64,000 nucleotides of DNA from JAGOMW01 sp964596675 (GTDB lineage Bacteria; Patescibacteriota; Gracilibacteria; BD1-5; UBA2023), in the NCBI GenBank assembly GCA_964596675.1, contig CAZQUZ010000004.1:33199-97198 (forward strand). The letters are read 5' to 3'. Shown here piece by piece: positions 51,772 through 61,915 of this stretch. The number at the start of each line of letters is the position of its first letter. Position 1 is the stretch's first letter. Below the pieces are notes generated by a model. That model did not search any database and was not told the origin of the DNA. It saw only the letters and a program-made list of their open reading frames with translations. The position numbers were made by a program, and so were the translations under genes.

Positions 51772-51860
51772 AAGGAGTAGAGTAAGGATATAAACATGGT
51801 GGAGTATAGGTAAATACAGTACAAAAACAAAAGATTTTATCGATTCGTATAGAGAAAATA

Positions 51861-51888
51861 TTGACTATATATTATATATAATTATAGT
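51861..51888 (+). promoter_or_regulatory. Promoter-like sequence
   Basis: TTGACT (51861-51866) and TATAGT (51883-51888) at 16 bp, 6 nt before the ATG at 51895. The region is almost pure A/T. Confidence 0.45.
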
Positions 51889-51894
51889 ATATAT

Positions 51895-52773
51895 ATGTCA
51901 TGAGAAAACTACACGAACATTTATGCCTTCCCGCAAGTTCCTAAGACGGTTTGATGATACGGAAAAACCATAGGAACAACTGCCAAGGTGATACACTTAC
52001 TCGATAGCGATGAGCTCCAGATTTATGCTGAGAGAGTTCCCGATGAGATGGGTGATCTTGCTAGATTTTTCGCCTTACTAGTTGCACTAGGTGAAGTGAC
52101 TATATACTATGCATGAGCAGATCAGTCTGACTTTACCAGGCTCGAGGTAGCAAGAGAAGTATCTCAGTGAGTGGGCGGACATACTGACACATGAGAACCA
52201 CTTATTATGTCTACTTTAGTACAAGACCAGCATGAGATCAGTATCGAGGATTTTCTTCTCCTCACGCAAGCAAATCCAAATATTATTTCTCATAAATATC
52301 TAGCTATAGAGGAGTGGATGGATGAAAAAGGCATACATAGAACTTATAGACCTGATGATACCGTGGACGAAATACGAAATTTCCAGATAGAAGAACTATA
52401 TACCTATAAGCTCGAGGAGCGTATCGGATACCAAGAAGATAAATATATGTATCATGCGTGATTTTACGATGATAACTGAGATCCAAAATGAAAATGAAAT
52501 GGACAGCATTTACTCTGAATAAAAGATATTACTCTCTTAGATATCGTCCTCGATGCTATAGATAATTCACAGAAAAATAATCTCACATGGAAAGGCGAAA
52601 CTCTTTGTATCACGGAAGATTTCATAGAGAAGCCAAATCTCAGTCGCATTTTGATTCATCCAGATTTAGTAGAAAAATTGGTATTTAGCGCATTACAAAG
52701 AATCGATTCTCTGTATCAAAACATGTCCCTCGAAAAGGCTATCGAGCACTATATGAAGCGATATAAAAAATAA
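51895..52773 (+). CDS. Hypothetical protein, 292 aa, AT-rich gene
   Basis: Only continuous with TGA as Gly. The N-terminus MSGENYTNIYAFPQVPKTVGGYGKTIGTTAKVIHLL is soluble; middle LARFFALLVALGEVTIYYAGADQSDFTRLEVARE; C-terminus LQRIDSLYQNMSLEKAIEHYMK. No membrane segment, Cys pairs or family I recognise. The following gene starts 35 bp later in the same direction and has similar composition, so they may be one unit. Confidence 0.6.
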
Positions 52774-52808
52774 TCTTGGTATGCTCATTGTATTATCCCA
52801 TCTAGTAT

Positions 52809-53576
52809 ATGAAAAAATGTCCATTTTCGACTATAAAAGCCACCATCTCAGATTCTCATGATACGAGAGCAATTTTACATAAACTTGCTACATGAATCAT
52901 TAGTAATATTTGGTCAGTGCTCTCGAACCAATCAATGAAATATAGGCATATACCGAAAGAAAATTTTTATAAAAATTTTAATCTTCAAACTATTGAACAT
53001 ATAAATAAGGTTCGAGGGGAATCAATAAAAGTTCTCAATACACAATGACAAAAGAACATTATAAACTATTCAACTCTCATGGGCCAGGTTTTATGAGAAG
53101 AAGGACTTATGTTACCATCTTTTACTGATTTGATAACATTTATGAGTGCATTCGCTCAATGATTAGAATCTCTCGATAAAACTAGGCTGATGGCATGAGA
53201 TACAATGAGAAATATATTGCTTCATCCAAAAACATTTGGCATGATCGTAAGCCTAATGGATCGTCCGCGAGACTACACGCTCACGATAATGACAGCCATA
53301 ACAGATGAGAACTTTCTACTATTATATAAAGATGATTATATATTGATCCAGGAAGATGCATTGCTCATACAATCTGATAAGCATGGTGAATATTTAGCAC
53401 TAAATAAATATTTTCTCGTACGAAATCAATTACCATTATGACAATTACTCATCTTACTGAAAAAGAAGTTCCCGAAATGAGTAGCAAAATGTCCAGCACT
53501 TTCGACATGACATTTTAGGGATATGTATATATGGATGGTAGATACTCTTGTCGAGCAAAAATATCCATCAACCTAA
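52809..53576 (+). CDS. Hypothetical protein, 255 aa, AT-rich gene
   Basis: Reads through about nine TGA codons. Features: MKKCPFSTIKATISDSHDTRAI at the start, FTDLITFMSAFAQGLESLDK mid-way and a C-terminal LILLKKKFPKGVAKCPAL. Soluble, with no recognised domain. It is second in the AT-rich pair with 51895-52773, and an intrinsic terminator follows the TAA. Confidence 0.6.
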
Positions 53577-53620
53577 TAAAATCATCCCCTCACTTCTTTA
53601 GTAAGGGGATTTTGATTTTT
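53577..53620 (+). terminator. Intrinsic terminator
   Basis: ATCCCCT (53584-53590) / AGGGGAT (53604-53610) followed by a T-rich run, after the stop at 53576. Confidence 0.75.
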
Positions 53621-53622
53621 TA

Positions 53623-53697
53623 TGGTAACGCCACGGAGAATTGAACTCCGGTCTACGGGATGAAAACCCGTTGTCTTAACCACTGGACGATGGCGTC
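53623..53697 (-). tRNA. tRNA-Glu (anticodon TTC)
   Basis: Acceptor GACGCCA / TGGCGTT, anticodon loop TTTTCAT on stem ACGGG/CCCGT, T-arm GGAGTTCAATTCTCC, CCA encoded. Confidence 0.93.
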
Positions 53698-53734
53698 AAG
53701 ACGTATAGATTTCACGAGGAAATCTATACAGATA

Positions 53735-54166
53735 TTATTTCTTTAAGTCAGTAGTGATACCCATAGAACGGGCAGAACCTGCTACGATACTCATAGCATG
53801 ATCGAGGTCATTGGCATTGAGATCTGGCATTTTTCCTTCAGCGATGACCTTGAGCTGGTCAGCCGTAAGGTGTCCGACTTTTGTCTTATGAGACTCTTTC
53901 GAGCCAGATGCGAGCTTGAGCGCATCTTTGATCCACCAAGTCATAGGAGGTTGTTTCGTGTAGAAATCAAAACTTCTATCTTCATAGATATTGATAACTG
54001 TAGGGAGAACTTTCCCCATCTGATCCTTAGTCTTGTCGTTAAACTGTTTACAAAACTCAGCAATCTGGATACCGGTAGGGCCGAGGGCGGTACCGACTGG
54101 AGGTGCTGGGTTTGCCTGACCAGCCTTGAGCTGGAGCTTGACCACACGTGTTGGTTTCTTAGCCAT
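53735..54166 (-). CDS. rplK: Ribosomal protein uL11
   Basis: Full-length L11, 143 aa: KLQLKAGQANPAPPVGTALGPTGIQI near the N-terminus and AMSIVAGSARSMGITT at the end, with the usual C-terminal rRNA-binding domain. It contains no TGA, which fits a highly expressed gene using GGT/GGA. It is normally followed by rplA; here the gene downstream (minus strand) is tRNA-Glu, so the usual rplK-rplA pair is broken. TATACT ends 8 nt before the ATG. Confidence 0.97.
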   Translation of the reverse strand: MAKKPTRVVKLQLKAGQANPAPPVGTALGPTGIQIAEFCKQFNDKTKDQMGKVLPTVINIYEDRSFDFYTKQPPMTWWIKDALKLASGSKESHKTKVGHLTADQLKVIAEGKMPDLNANDLDHAMSIVAGSARSMGITTDLKK

Positions 54167-54283
54167 AAAAATTAAGTATAAATATTATCATGGTCGGGAA
54201 ACTCATGAATAACATATGTTGTAGATAAACGTTGAAGCTCGCGTATTATAAAGAAAATAAAGAAAAAGCAAGGGAAAAAGTCG

Positions 54284-54308
54284 ATATTTTTCGAAAAATA
54301 TGCTATAA
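54284..54308 (+). promoter_or_regulatory. Palindrome next to a -10 box
   Basis: Perfect 18-bp palindrome ATATTTTTCGAAAAATAT (54284-54301), then TATAAT (54303-54308) two bases later. It could be an operator for the gene at 54384. Positions 54181-54383 hold nothing else I can identify. Confidence 0.4.
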
Positions 54309-54383
54309 TTTTTTCATATCCTTTTATCTACACGCTCCATGTGAACTGAGACTTTTAGAGAAGTATCGAACAGTACTGAAACC

Positions 54384-55109
54384 ATGTCCATATCTTTGCA
54401 TTCTCAGGAAAAAGATGATATTTTTCATGAAACGGGCTATAATCTCAGAGAGCTCGGATTCGATATATCACATAATGGTCGAAAAACTATAGAATGAAAT
54501 AGTGACGTATGAAAAATATCGATTATCAAACAAATCCATAATGATTTTACTGACCCAGATAAGATTCGTGAAGAAGAACCTTTTCGATATCTCTCACTTA
54601 TACGTTATCAGGAAAATATCTATAGAGAGCTCGAAAACCAAAATGCGACAGATATATTTATCGAGGGCATACGTGAAGTCCAGTATCTACGATGAGACTG
54701 GGATATGATGAAAAAAACACTGATAGTGAATCTCTCTGATCCGAGCTTTCGTAAACAAGCCTTCGCAGATTACGGTGGTGCCATCATCTATCTTGTCGAA
54801 CATCCCGACGCCCATCCTCACTTTACAGAAAGTGATGATATATGGATGGAAATGGCGTGATATACTGGCGAGGAGTTGCCATCTGTTCTTGTAGAAAAAC
54901 GAGAGAATTTTGTTATAGAGCAGGCCCGAGATTTTCTCGATAAAAATCCAGGCAAACATATCCATATAGTATTTGGGGCGCTCCATAATTTCGAAGATAA
55001 TATAGAGAGTCACTTCCCTAAACATCCTCCCCAAATAGAAGTCATCTCATTTCCAGAGATAGCAAAAGAATATATAGAAAGAAGCTGGCTCCCGAGAGAA
55101 AATGAGTAG
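54384..55109 (+). CDS. Hypothetical protein, 241 aa
   Basis: Begins MSISLHSQEKDDIFHETGYN and runs through several TGA codons. The central part FADYGGAIIYLVEHPDAHPHF and the C-terminal HIHIVFGALHNFEDNIESHF recall TraB/GumN- or ChaN-like enzymes in spacing, but I cannot confirm that. Soluble, no Cys, His-rich C-terminus. It ends one base before the stop of the convergent tilS gene. Confidence 0.6.
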
Positions 55110-56060
55110 CTAATAGTACACCTGGTTTTTCTTTTTTTCGAGTCGGAGCTTTCAGGCTGGCTTTATAGTAGCACCCTCCGCGGTAGTGATATAGCGTATG
55201 AGCTCTGCGATGAGACCACGAGAAAGTCACTGTGTAGAGCCATCGTGTGCACGACTATAGAGAGTAGTGATGATTTCTTTTTGGAAAAATACACTCTCTC
55301 CGAGAAATGCTGATACTGAGAATGAAAGAATTCCATCCTGATTTTCGGATTCTTTTTGGAGCCATCTATCCACTTCGAGAGAGAGATACAGAGTAAGCTC
55401 AGTCGCATATTCACCGAGTTCAGTCAGTGTCTCTTCGATAGCAGGATTCATCTCACACATCCGTGGGAGGATATCATGTCGGATACGATTCCGCTCATAT
55501 ATATCACTCATATTCGAGCTATCTTCACGATACGAGATACTATGCATCTCTGCATATTCGAGGATATCCCTTTTCGAGAGAGACAAAAGTGGTCTATATA
55601 TATAGCCAGAGAGCGTGGGCATCCCAGAGAGTCATCGGGATTTTCCTCACTTTATGAGATGCATGAGTATCGTCTCTGCCTGGTCAGAGGCATGGTGCGC
55701 TGTGAGGATATATCTCCCACCATATCGTATACGTACCTCTTCGAAAAATGTATATCGCTCACGTCGAGCTATCATCTCGATACTCATTTTTTCTGCTTTT
55801 GCCATCACGCTGATATCTCACTGTCCCACTTCATAGCGTATACCGAGTCGTGTCGCAGTGGCTCGTACGAGTGCCTCATCTCCATCAGACTCCTCTCACC
55901 TGAGAGAGTGATTATAGTGAGCGATGACGATATGGGCTCGGGGATGAGATCTCTCTACCATATGCAAAAGCACCATGCTATCTACCCCACCACTCACAGC
56001 AAGTATGAGTACATCATCACTATCCACATATGTCTGAAAAATACTCTGAAAATCATACAT
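55110..56060 (-). CDS. tilS: tRNA(Ile)-lysidine synthetase TilS, 316 aa
   Basis: The PP-loop motif SGGVDSMVLLHMV near residue 25, HYNHSLRGEESDGDEALVRATA, YILTAHHASDQAETILMHLIKGGKSRGLSGM and YREDSSN are TilS hallmarks. It modifies C34 of tRNA-Ile(CAU) to lysidine so that AUA is read as Ile. Glycines at LRGEES, KGGKSRGL and others use TGA. The C-terminal domain is short compared with E. coli TilS (316 versus about 430 aa). It abuts the convergent gene at 55109. Confidence 0.93.
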
Positions 56061-56191
56061 AGAGACACTCTATCGAAAAGCGCAAAAAACACAAAAAAAG
56101 ACACATACTTCGTGCCAAAACTGTTTTGCTTCCTAAAAGCAAGCTTTGATGTATCTGCTACTCATAGGTAAGCAGTTTTTATCATTATTTC

Positions 56192-56365
56192 TCAGTCCTT
56201 TTTAGATCCGCTGAGATTCTTGGATTCGTGACTTATGATTTCGCATACTAGCCAGATGAATAAAATAATCGGACATAATACGAGAAATATAATTCCTGCG
56301 AATTCAAATGGTATCAATAACAGAGTAATCCACTCATGCCAGGCAGGATGATGTACCTCTAGCAT
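56192..56365 (-). CDS. Small membrane protein, 57 aa, apparently using UGA as stop
   Basis: ATG 56365 has a strong SD (AAGGAG, 8 nt upstream). MLEVHHPAWHEW is followed by a long hydrophobic stretch (about 13-43, probably two short helices or one long) and a polar tail ending NLSGSKKD. The frame meets TGA at 56192-56194. Reading on as Gly would run over 130 bp into tilS with an unlikely sequence, so UGA is taken as a stop here. Its first codons overlap the stop of the preceding 35-residue gene. Part of a two-gene cassette unlike its surroundings. Confidence 0.55.
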   Translation of the reverse strand: MLEVHHPAWHEWITLLLIPFEFAGIIFLVLCPIILFIWLVCEIISHESKNLSGSKKD

Positions 56366-56466
56366 GGCCTTACTCCTTCCTTGCACCAAAACATGATACC
56401 TAAAGAAATAACACCGAGCTTAAATACAAATCCAAGTACCACTAAACTGATTCCTAATACTTCCAT
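56359..56466 (-). CDS. Small membrane protein, 35 aa
   Basis: ATG at 56466 preceded by AGGAG (56477-56473) at 7 nt. MEVLGISLVVLGFVFKLGVISL is one hydrophobic helix with a short C-terminal tail (FWCKEGVRPC). Five glycines, none UGA; stop TAG. It overlaps the next gene by 7 bp, so the two are translationally coupled. A -10 TATAAT (56519-56514) and TTGTAT upstream give a promoter. Unlike native genes it looks built for a standard SD-dependent host. Confidence 0.55.
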   Translation of the reverse strand: MEVLGISLVVLGFVFKLGVISLGIMFWCKEGVRPC

Positions 56467-56519
56467 GATATTCTCCTCTTTTCCAAAAAGTCATCTGAAA
56501 TAATGACACGAGCATTATA

Positions 56520-56560
56520 CGTGAATTATATAAAATACAAAATATTTTATATAATTCACG
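56520..56560. repeat. 18-bp perfect inverted repeat
   Basis: CGTGAATTATATAAAATA (56520-56537) and its reverse complement (56543-56560) flank a 5-nt loop. The stop codon of the RNHCP gene (56547-56549) and the -35 of the small-gene promoter lie in it. It may be a terminator or an operator for the minus-strand cassette. Confidence 0.65.
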
Positions 56561-56867
56561 ATTTTTTATTCATCTCTCTTACAAACTGGAGAAATGCATC
56601 ATCTGGAGCTACTTGATTGAGGATTTTTTTGCCACATGTTTCACACTCATGGATGATCATATCTCACTTATTTTTCCGATAGTCTACCCCGATAGGACGC
56701 ATGAGTCCATGGCAGGTCGCGAGTCTATCACCTGGGAGTGTCTCATCGACATGTTTCGAGTAGAGACATGCTGGGCAGTGATTGCGTGCAGAACCTGTAG
56801 GATGAGGACTGACTTCCCTGCCACATTTTTCACAGACAAATGACTCATTTCGCATGATAAAACCCAT
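56547..56867 (-). CDS. RNHCP-domain zinc-ribbon protein, 106 aa
   Basis: Two zinc-binding pairs: FVCEKCGREV and SARNHCPACLYSKHVD...PGDRLATC, the RNHCP signature (RNHCPxCLYSKHVD and PGDR), then a second CxxC (HECETCGKKIL) after a Gly-TGA. Function of the family is unknown; it may bind nucleic acid. The start is 56867, but an ATG at 56855 is also possible. The last codons lie within the 18-bp inverted repeat. Confidence 0.82.
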
Positions 56868-56970
56868 ATTTTTCGATAATATAATTTTAGGGAAGTATTA
56901 TATGCATTTTTTCGGAAAAGAAAAGCCCTCCTTTTTTGCAAAAATCGGATTTTTCTGCTAGTATAGAACC

Positions 56971-58344
56971 ATGCCTACGAAAAAATCTGATACCATCATC
57001 GAAGAGCCTATAGTAGCTCCGAATATCGAGAAAACTCTCTCCATAAAAAATGAAGAGGAATTCCATGAAAAGCTCGAATCTGTCCGTGAAGTATCCAAAC
57101 ATGCAGACAATCCTGAGAGATATAAAGAACTGACAGATACTCTCCATGAAAAGCTCCGACTCCAGGATAGTGAGGCTGCGCTCGCGCTCATCACACGTGG
57201 TGCGCTCGGACACGGGAGCTCAGATATCCACTATGATACGACAGAGGCCAATGTGAATCTCCGTATCCGTATCGATGGTGAGCTCGTGACTATCACGATA
57301 CTCGAAAAATGAGAATACAAACTCCTCCTCGAACGCCTCAAGTATAAATCCAATCTCAAGCTCAATATCACCGAAGTACCCCAAGATGGAAAATATCGTA
57401 TCACTGATGGTGGTGATAGGATAGATGTCCGTGTCTCGACCCTACCAGTCCGCTATGGTGAGAATGTGGTCTGTCGAATACTGGACTCGACGAAGTCAAT
57501 CCCATCGGTCGATGAGCTCGGACTCATGTGGACCTCGAAGCGTCAGATAGAGAAGAGCATGCAGAAAAAAAACGGCACCATCCTCGTGACGGGACCGACT
57601 GGAAGCGGTAAGACGACGACCCTCTACTCGCTCCTCACGACACTCAATACTCCAGACAGAAAGGTCATCACCCTCGAAGACCCGATCGAGTACGAGCTCC
57701 CTGGTGTCGTCCAGAGTGAAGTCGATGAGAAAAAAAACTACCTCTACTCTACTGGACTCAAAGCCCTCCTCCGCCAAGACCCAGATATCATCATGATCGG
57801 TGAAGTGCGAGACCTCGAATCAGCGACTATCGCCATGCAGGCAGCGATGACAGGTCATCTCGTCCTCTCGACGCTCCATACGAAAAGTGCCTGAGAGACG
57901 ATAGAGCGCCTCATGAATATGGGCATCCCGAGCTATATCCTCGCATCTGGACTCGATGTCATCATCGCACAGCGACTCGTGCGACGCCTCTGTCCACACT
58001 GTATAGAAAAATACGAAGCTGACCAGAGTCAGATAGATATCATCGAGTGGATGCTCAAGGATATCGGCATGGCGAGTCTAGCACAAAAACGGGATAACTA
58101 TGTACTCTATCGCTCACATGGATGTGAGCAGTGTGGGATGACAGGATATCGTGGCCGTATCGGTATCTATGAGGTCATGAGCTTCACTGACGATATCCGA
58201 GCCCTGATACGAGATGGATCCAATCCGAAAGAAATCATCGACACCGCACGAAAATGAGACCTCATGCTCATGCGCGAAGATGGTATCCTCAAGGCGATGC
58301 AGTGAAAGACGAGTCTCGATGAGCTCTTTAAGGTGATAGAATAG
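56971..58344 (+). CDS. pilB: PilB/GspE-type type IV pilus assembly ATPase, 457 aa
   Basis: An N-terminal helical region, then the GspE fold: SSDIHYDTTEANVNLRIRIDG, Walker A GPTGSGKTTTLYSLL, ITLEDPIEYELPGVVQ (Asp box), LLRQDPDIIMIGEVRDLESA (Walker B and His-box), TGHLVLSTLHTKSAGETIERL and zinc pairs CPHCIEKY and CEQCGMTGYRGR. A PilT-like enzyme would lack the N-terminal extension and the zinc tetracysteine. It powers pilus assembly, used by CPR cells for attachment or DNA uptake. TAGTAT ends 6 nt before the ATG. Several Gly-TGA, for example KSA-G-ETI. Confidence 0.9.
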
Positions 58345-58376
58345 AAAAAAACGCCCGATGTATCGGGCGTTTTTTC
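58345..58376. terminator. Intrinsic terminator
   Basis: AAAAAACGCCCGA / TCGGGCGTTTTTT with loop TGTA, between the convergent pilB and DsbA-like genes. Confidence 0.92.
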
Positions 58377-58377
58377 T

Positions 58378-59025
58378 TTACTGAGCCACTCCACTTCCAG
58401 TCGCTGGTATTTCGAGCCATCGATCCATGATATTTTTGAATGCGTCCATACTCGAGAATATCTTATTATCCATCTTTTTGCCATCGAGATATACGGTCGG
58501 GGTACCAGTCACTCCCATCTTCTCACCCTCCGCTATCTCAGCACGTACCTGGTCGAGATAGGTATCACTCGCGAGACATGATGCGAGCCGCTCAGTCTCG
58601 AGGATATCCTTACCAGCATCTACACGCTCAGCATCCGTGACAGTCGCACCAGACTTCGCATCTTCGAGAGCGTAGAGTGCTTTTTTATAGTCCATATATT
58701 TCCCTTGCTCAGCACTACAGAGAGCTGCGAGCGCATCGCGTTCCGCATTTTTATGCATCTGGAGTGGGAACTGTTTATACGTGATCTCGAGGTATCCACG
58801 GCTCGCATAGTCCTCGAATACTGGGCCGAGCACTTTCGCGAATGCGATACATGCAGGACACTGGAAGTCTGCGAACACCGTGAGTTTATGCTTCCCTGTA
58901 CCGAATGTCGGTGAAGCGATAGTGGCAGATTTTTTTTCTGTCGTAGATGGAGGAGCGCTCGAAGGACTGGACGTACAGGCAGAAAGCGATAGAAAAGCAA
59001 GAATGAGAAGAAGATATTTTAGCAT
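58378..59025 (-). CDS. DsbA/thioredoxin_4-family lipoprotein, 215 aa
   Basis: ATG 59025 gives the lipoprotein signal MLKYLLLILAFLSLSAC. A Ser/Pro/Thr linker is followed by a DsbA-like fold with FADFQCPACIAFAK as active site CPAC and TGTPTVYLDGKKM as the cis-Pro region. A third and fourth Cys (ALCSAEQ, ASCLAS) could pair. It probably oxidises or isomerises disulfides in envelope proteins. No TGA. It converges with pilB and shares its terminator. Confidence 0.88.
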   Translation of the reverse strand: MLKYLLLILAFLSLSACTSSPSSAPPSTTEKKSATIASPTFGTGKHKLTVFADFQCPACIAFAKVLGPVFEDYASRGYLEITYKQFPLQMHKNAERDALAALCSAEQGKYMDYKKALYALEDAKSGATVTDAERVDAGKDILETERLASCLASDTYLDQVRAEIAEGEKMGVTGTPTVYLDGKKMDNKIFSSMDAFKNIMDRWLEIPATGSGVAQ

Positions 59026-59118
59026 GGTGCATGGATAAAAGAATAACAAACCTATTATAGAGATTTTTTTTAGAGTGCAAATTTTGCTTTTTTGACCCCT
59101 TTCGGATACAATAGAAAT

Positions 59119-60654
59119 ATGTGAAAATGAGTAGCATCCATCATACTATGACTCATATGGATTTTTCCATTCTTTCTCTTTGCAGAGGAGGGATTTCTCT
59201 GAGAAAATCCTGGATTGGATTTTTACTCGAAGATCGACGAGGGCAGCTATACTATACACCATAAGACGGTAGCACGTCACCTCTCCGACACTCCTACACT
59301 GGATCAATTTAGTGAGTGATGCCCTGATAGTGATGCACTCCTCGGAAGCACGACGACATCTGAGAATCTCGATGCTATCGAGCGAGGTGACTATGCTGAC
59401 CTCTCAGCAACTCTTGTACGGAATAAAGCAACCCTCTCGACCGACCGATTCCAAGCACTAACTCTCTGTATGATACAAAAATATCGAGAACTCAGGGAAC
59501 GATCAAAACGAGAGACGAATGCTCGTGAGACGATCAGCTACCTGGGACTCTATATGGATGGTGATACATCGAACTCCGACTATGATATCATTAGTGATAT
59601 CGATAAGATAAATATGCTCATATTCTCTGAAAAAATCGAATATAAAGGCACTCCCAATCAAGCTGCTCATAGCTTTGCTGACTTTCTCGCACGTAAACCG
59701 ATACCACCACTCTTCGTCACACTCACGAATGATGCAAATACGAATAACGCTCTCACGAATAACACCTGAGCTCTTATTGTCACCCCAGTCCAGACAACTC
59801 TCACTTCGCTCCTCACGAGCTCATGTACAGAAACTGGCATGACGAGTGGTCCGATAGATATGATCGCTGATGATACATTTCTCAGAGAACTCACTCAGGT
59901 ACTCGAAGAGGGATGAGGAAGCTCTCTCTCGAGTGGCTATAGTGCAAACACGACTACTTCTACTGATACGAAAAATTCGTCACTCCTCACGAGTGCGAAT
60001 GATTTTTTCCATACGATGCCATGCACATCGATATTTTGTATCAAAGTAAACATGAAATCTGGAAATCAAAATCTCCTCGGGGGCGGAAAAAATATCTCCA
60101 TAGAATGAATCCTTGAGGAACATTCAGCATTTCTCTATCCACGTTCGGAAAGTTCTCTTCGAGCAGAAAGTATGACGATGAATAACTCTGAATTCTCTAT
60201 AAAAAATCTAAAATTCGTCGATGTCATCGCGGGTCTGCGAGTATTTATAAAAGAAAAGCCTCAAATAACGCGTCGCGATGTGAGAGAAGTCACACCAAAA
60301 AGTGAAGAAGAGGAGCTCGCCGATATCACGCGGTGTGGACTCGCTCAGGCAGGACTCTCGACGGATCTGGCGAATAGTCGGAGTATCGACGGAGCGGGTT
60401 ATGGATTTACCGTATGGACTACGACAGAGTCTGTCACCAAGACCACTCTCCCACTCGGTCCACAGGAAGCATGAGAGAGAAAAAATTATACAGACTGTAT
60501 GGAGCTCCATATGACTGGAAGTCGTAAGGCATACTATGATTCATTCTCGACGGATCTCACTGAGATACAAGCCTATACTGATACAATGCTCCAGCAAATC
60601 ATGCGTATCATGAGTACACTGAGCGAACTCAATAATAAACCTGTCGTCAAATAA
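59119..60654 (+). CDS. Large secreted protein of unknown function, 511 aa
   Basis: Begins M-G-K-G-V-A-S (codons 2 and 4 are TGA), then a hydrophobic signal (IILGLIWIFPFFLFA). The mature protein has Cys-containing segments (SEGCPDSD, SSCTETGM, MPCTSIFCIK) that probably form disulfides, and Thr/Asn-rich stretches. No recognised domain. The next gene starts 5 bp later and also encodes a Cys-containing secreted protein, so they form an operon. TACAAT ends 6 nt before the ATG. Near pilB, a pilus- or adhesion-related role is possible but unproven. Confidence 0.7.
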
Positions 60655-60659
60655 ACACT

Positions 60660-61913
60660 ATGACATACTCTTTTCGCATCTCGATAAACACACTTATCAT
60701 TATCATCTTTTTCGGATATGGAGCGAGTGTTTCTGCATGTATGATAGAATCTGGTCCGACTCCGCTATTCGCAGCATATATGAAAAATGTAGCGAAACAA
60801 GTCGGTGATATCCGTACATTTGCGAATGCGAATAATGCATGTAATGGTAGTGTCGGAACATTCTCGAATGAAAACAGATTTCTCTCACTCATGAATAGTA
60901 TCGATGCTCGTCTCCCCCTCGGACGTGATGTATTTACGGATTTTGAGTTTCGGGCCATGCTCGTGATGCAATGAGAAGCACGAAATCCAGTCATGCGACA
61001 AGCTGAGATGATACGGCGGCTCGAACAAAATACGATAGCTCCTGCGATAAAAAGCGTATCGAATACCTGTACACTCGAGAGTATTATGCCAGATGGACGT
61101 ACCATAGAAGAAGCACTAAAATCCATCCTCATCACACATCGAGATTTCGAATCATACTATAAAAACATCGCGCTCGGCAATGCTCGCCAACCTGACTCAC
61201 AGACGGACGACATGAAAGTACTCTATGATGAGATACGAGAGAACTATAGTCCACATGCGACAGCGAGCTGTAAGGGAAATAACGAGGTCGGAAATCTCGA
61301 AGATATCATGCAAAAAATACAAACCCGCCTAGGACAAAAAGCAAAAAAAACAGAAAATAGTCAAAATACATGGAATGAAGCACTCGATCTCTTCTCAGGA
61401 AAGGCAGCGAGCAATACTACCAAATACCAAGAACTCCAAAGAAAACTCCTCCAGACAGAACTCGCTCGCCAATGACTCACGAAACGTGCACGTGATACCA
61501 TGCTCGGTAATCTCACTTGTTTCCAACAAAATACGACCCCTACCAGTAGCGTCGAGGAAATGTGAAAGGCTCGTGCGAATTGTCTCGATAGTGTCGTCGG
61601 CTGACTCGAAAATATGACAATACCATTTCGAAAGACGATATTCGAAGCGCTCAATACTGAGGACTACATACACCGCGTACTCGTTCATGATACTGCAAAA
61701 ACTCGACTCGAATCAGATATGGCAACATTCTGGCAAAAACTCGAGAAAGCAAAGAATGTAGACGAAAAACTCAATGAAAAAACTATCACCGATCTCGTGA
61801 ATATGCATGGAAATATCGTCACGACGAATAATCTCCTCAGACTCAAAATCGAAGAAATGCATGACAACTGTATGAAAGCTCAGCCAAATATACCATGTCC
61901 CCGCAGCGAATAA
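60660..61913 (+). CDS. Secreted helical protein of unknown function, 417 aa
   Basis: Signal peptide (ISINTLIIIIFFGYGASVSA) with AxA-type cleavage. The mature part is mostly helical with scattered Cys (NACNGSVG, NTCTLES, ASCKGN, LTCFQQ, ANCLDS, DNCMKA, PCPRSE), likely paired. No domain recognised. Four Gly-TGA codons. Its start lies 5 bp after the previous gene's stop, and the layout resembles that protein, so both may act together at the surface. It converges with xthA, 2 bp between stops. Confidence 0.7.
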
Positions 61914-61915
61914 AT

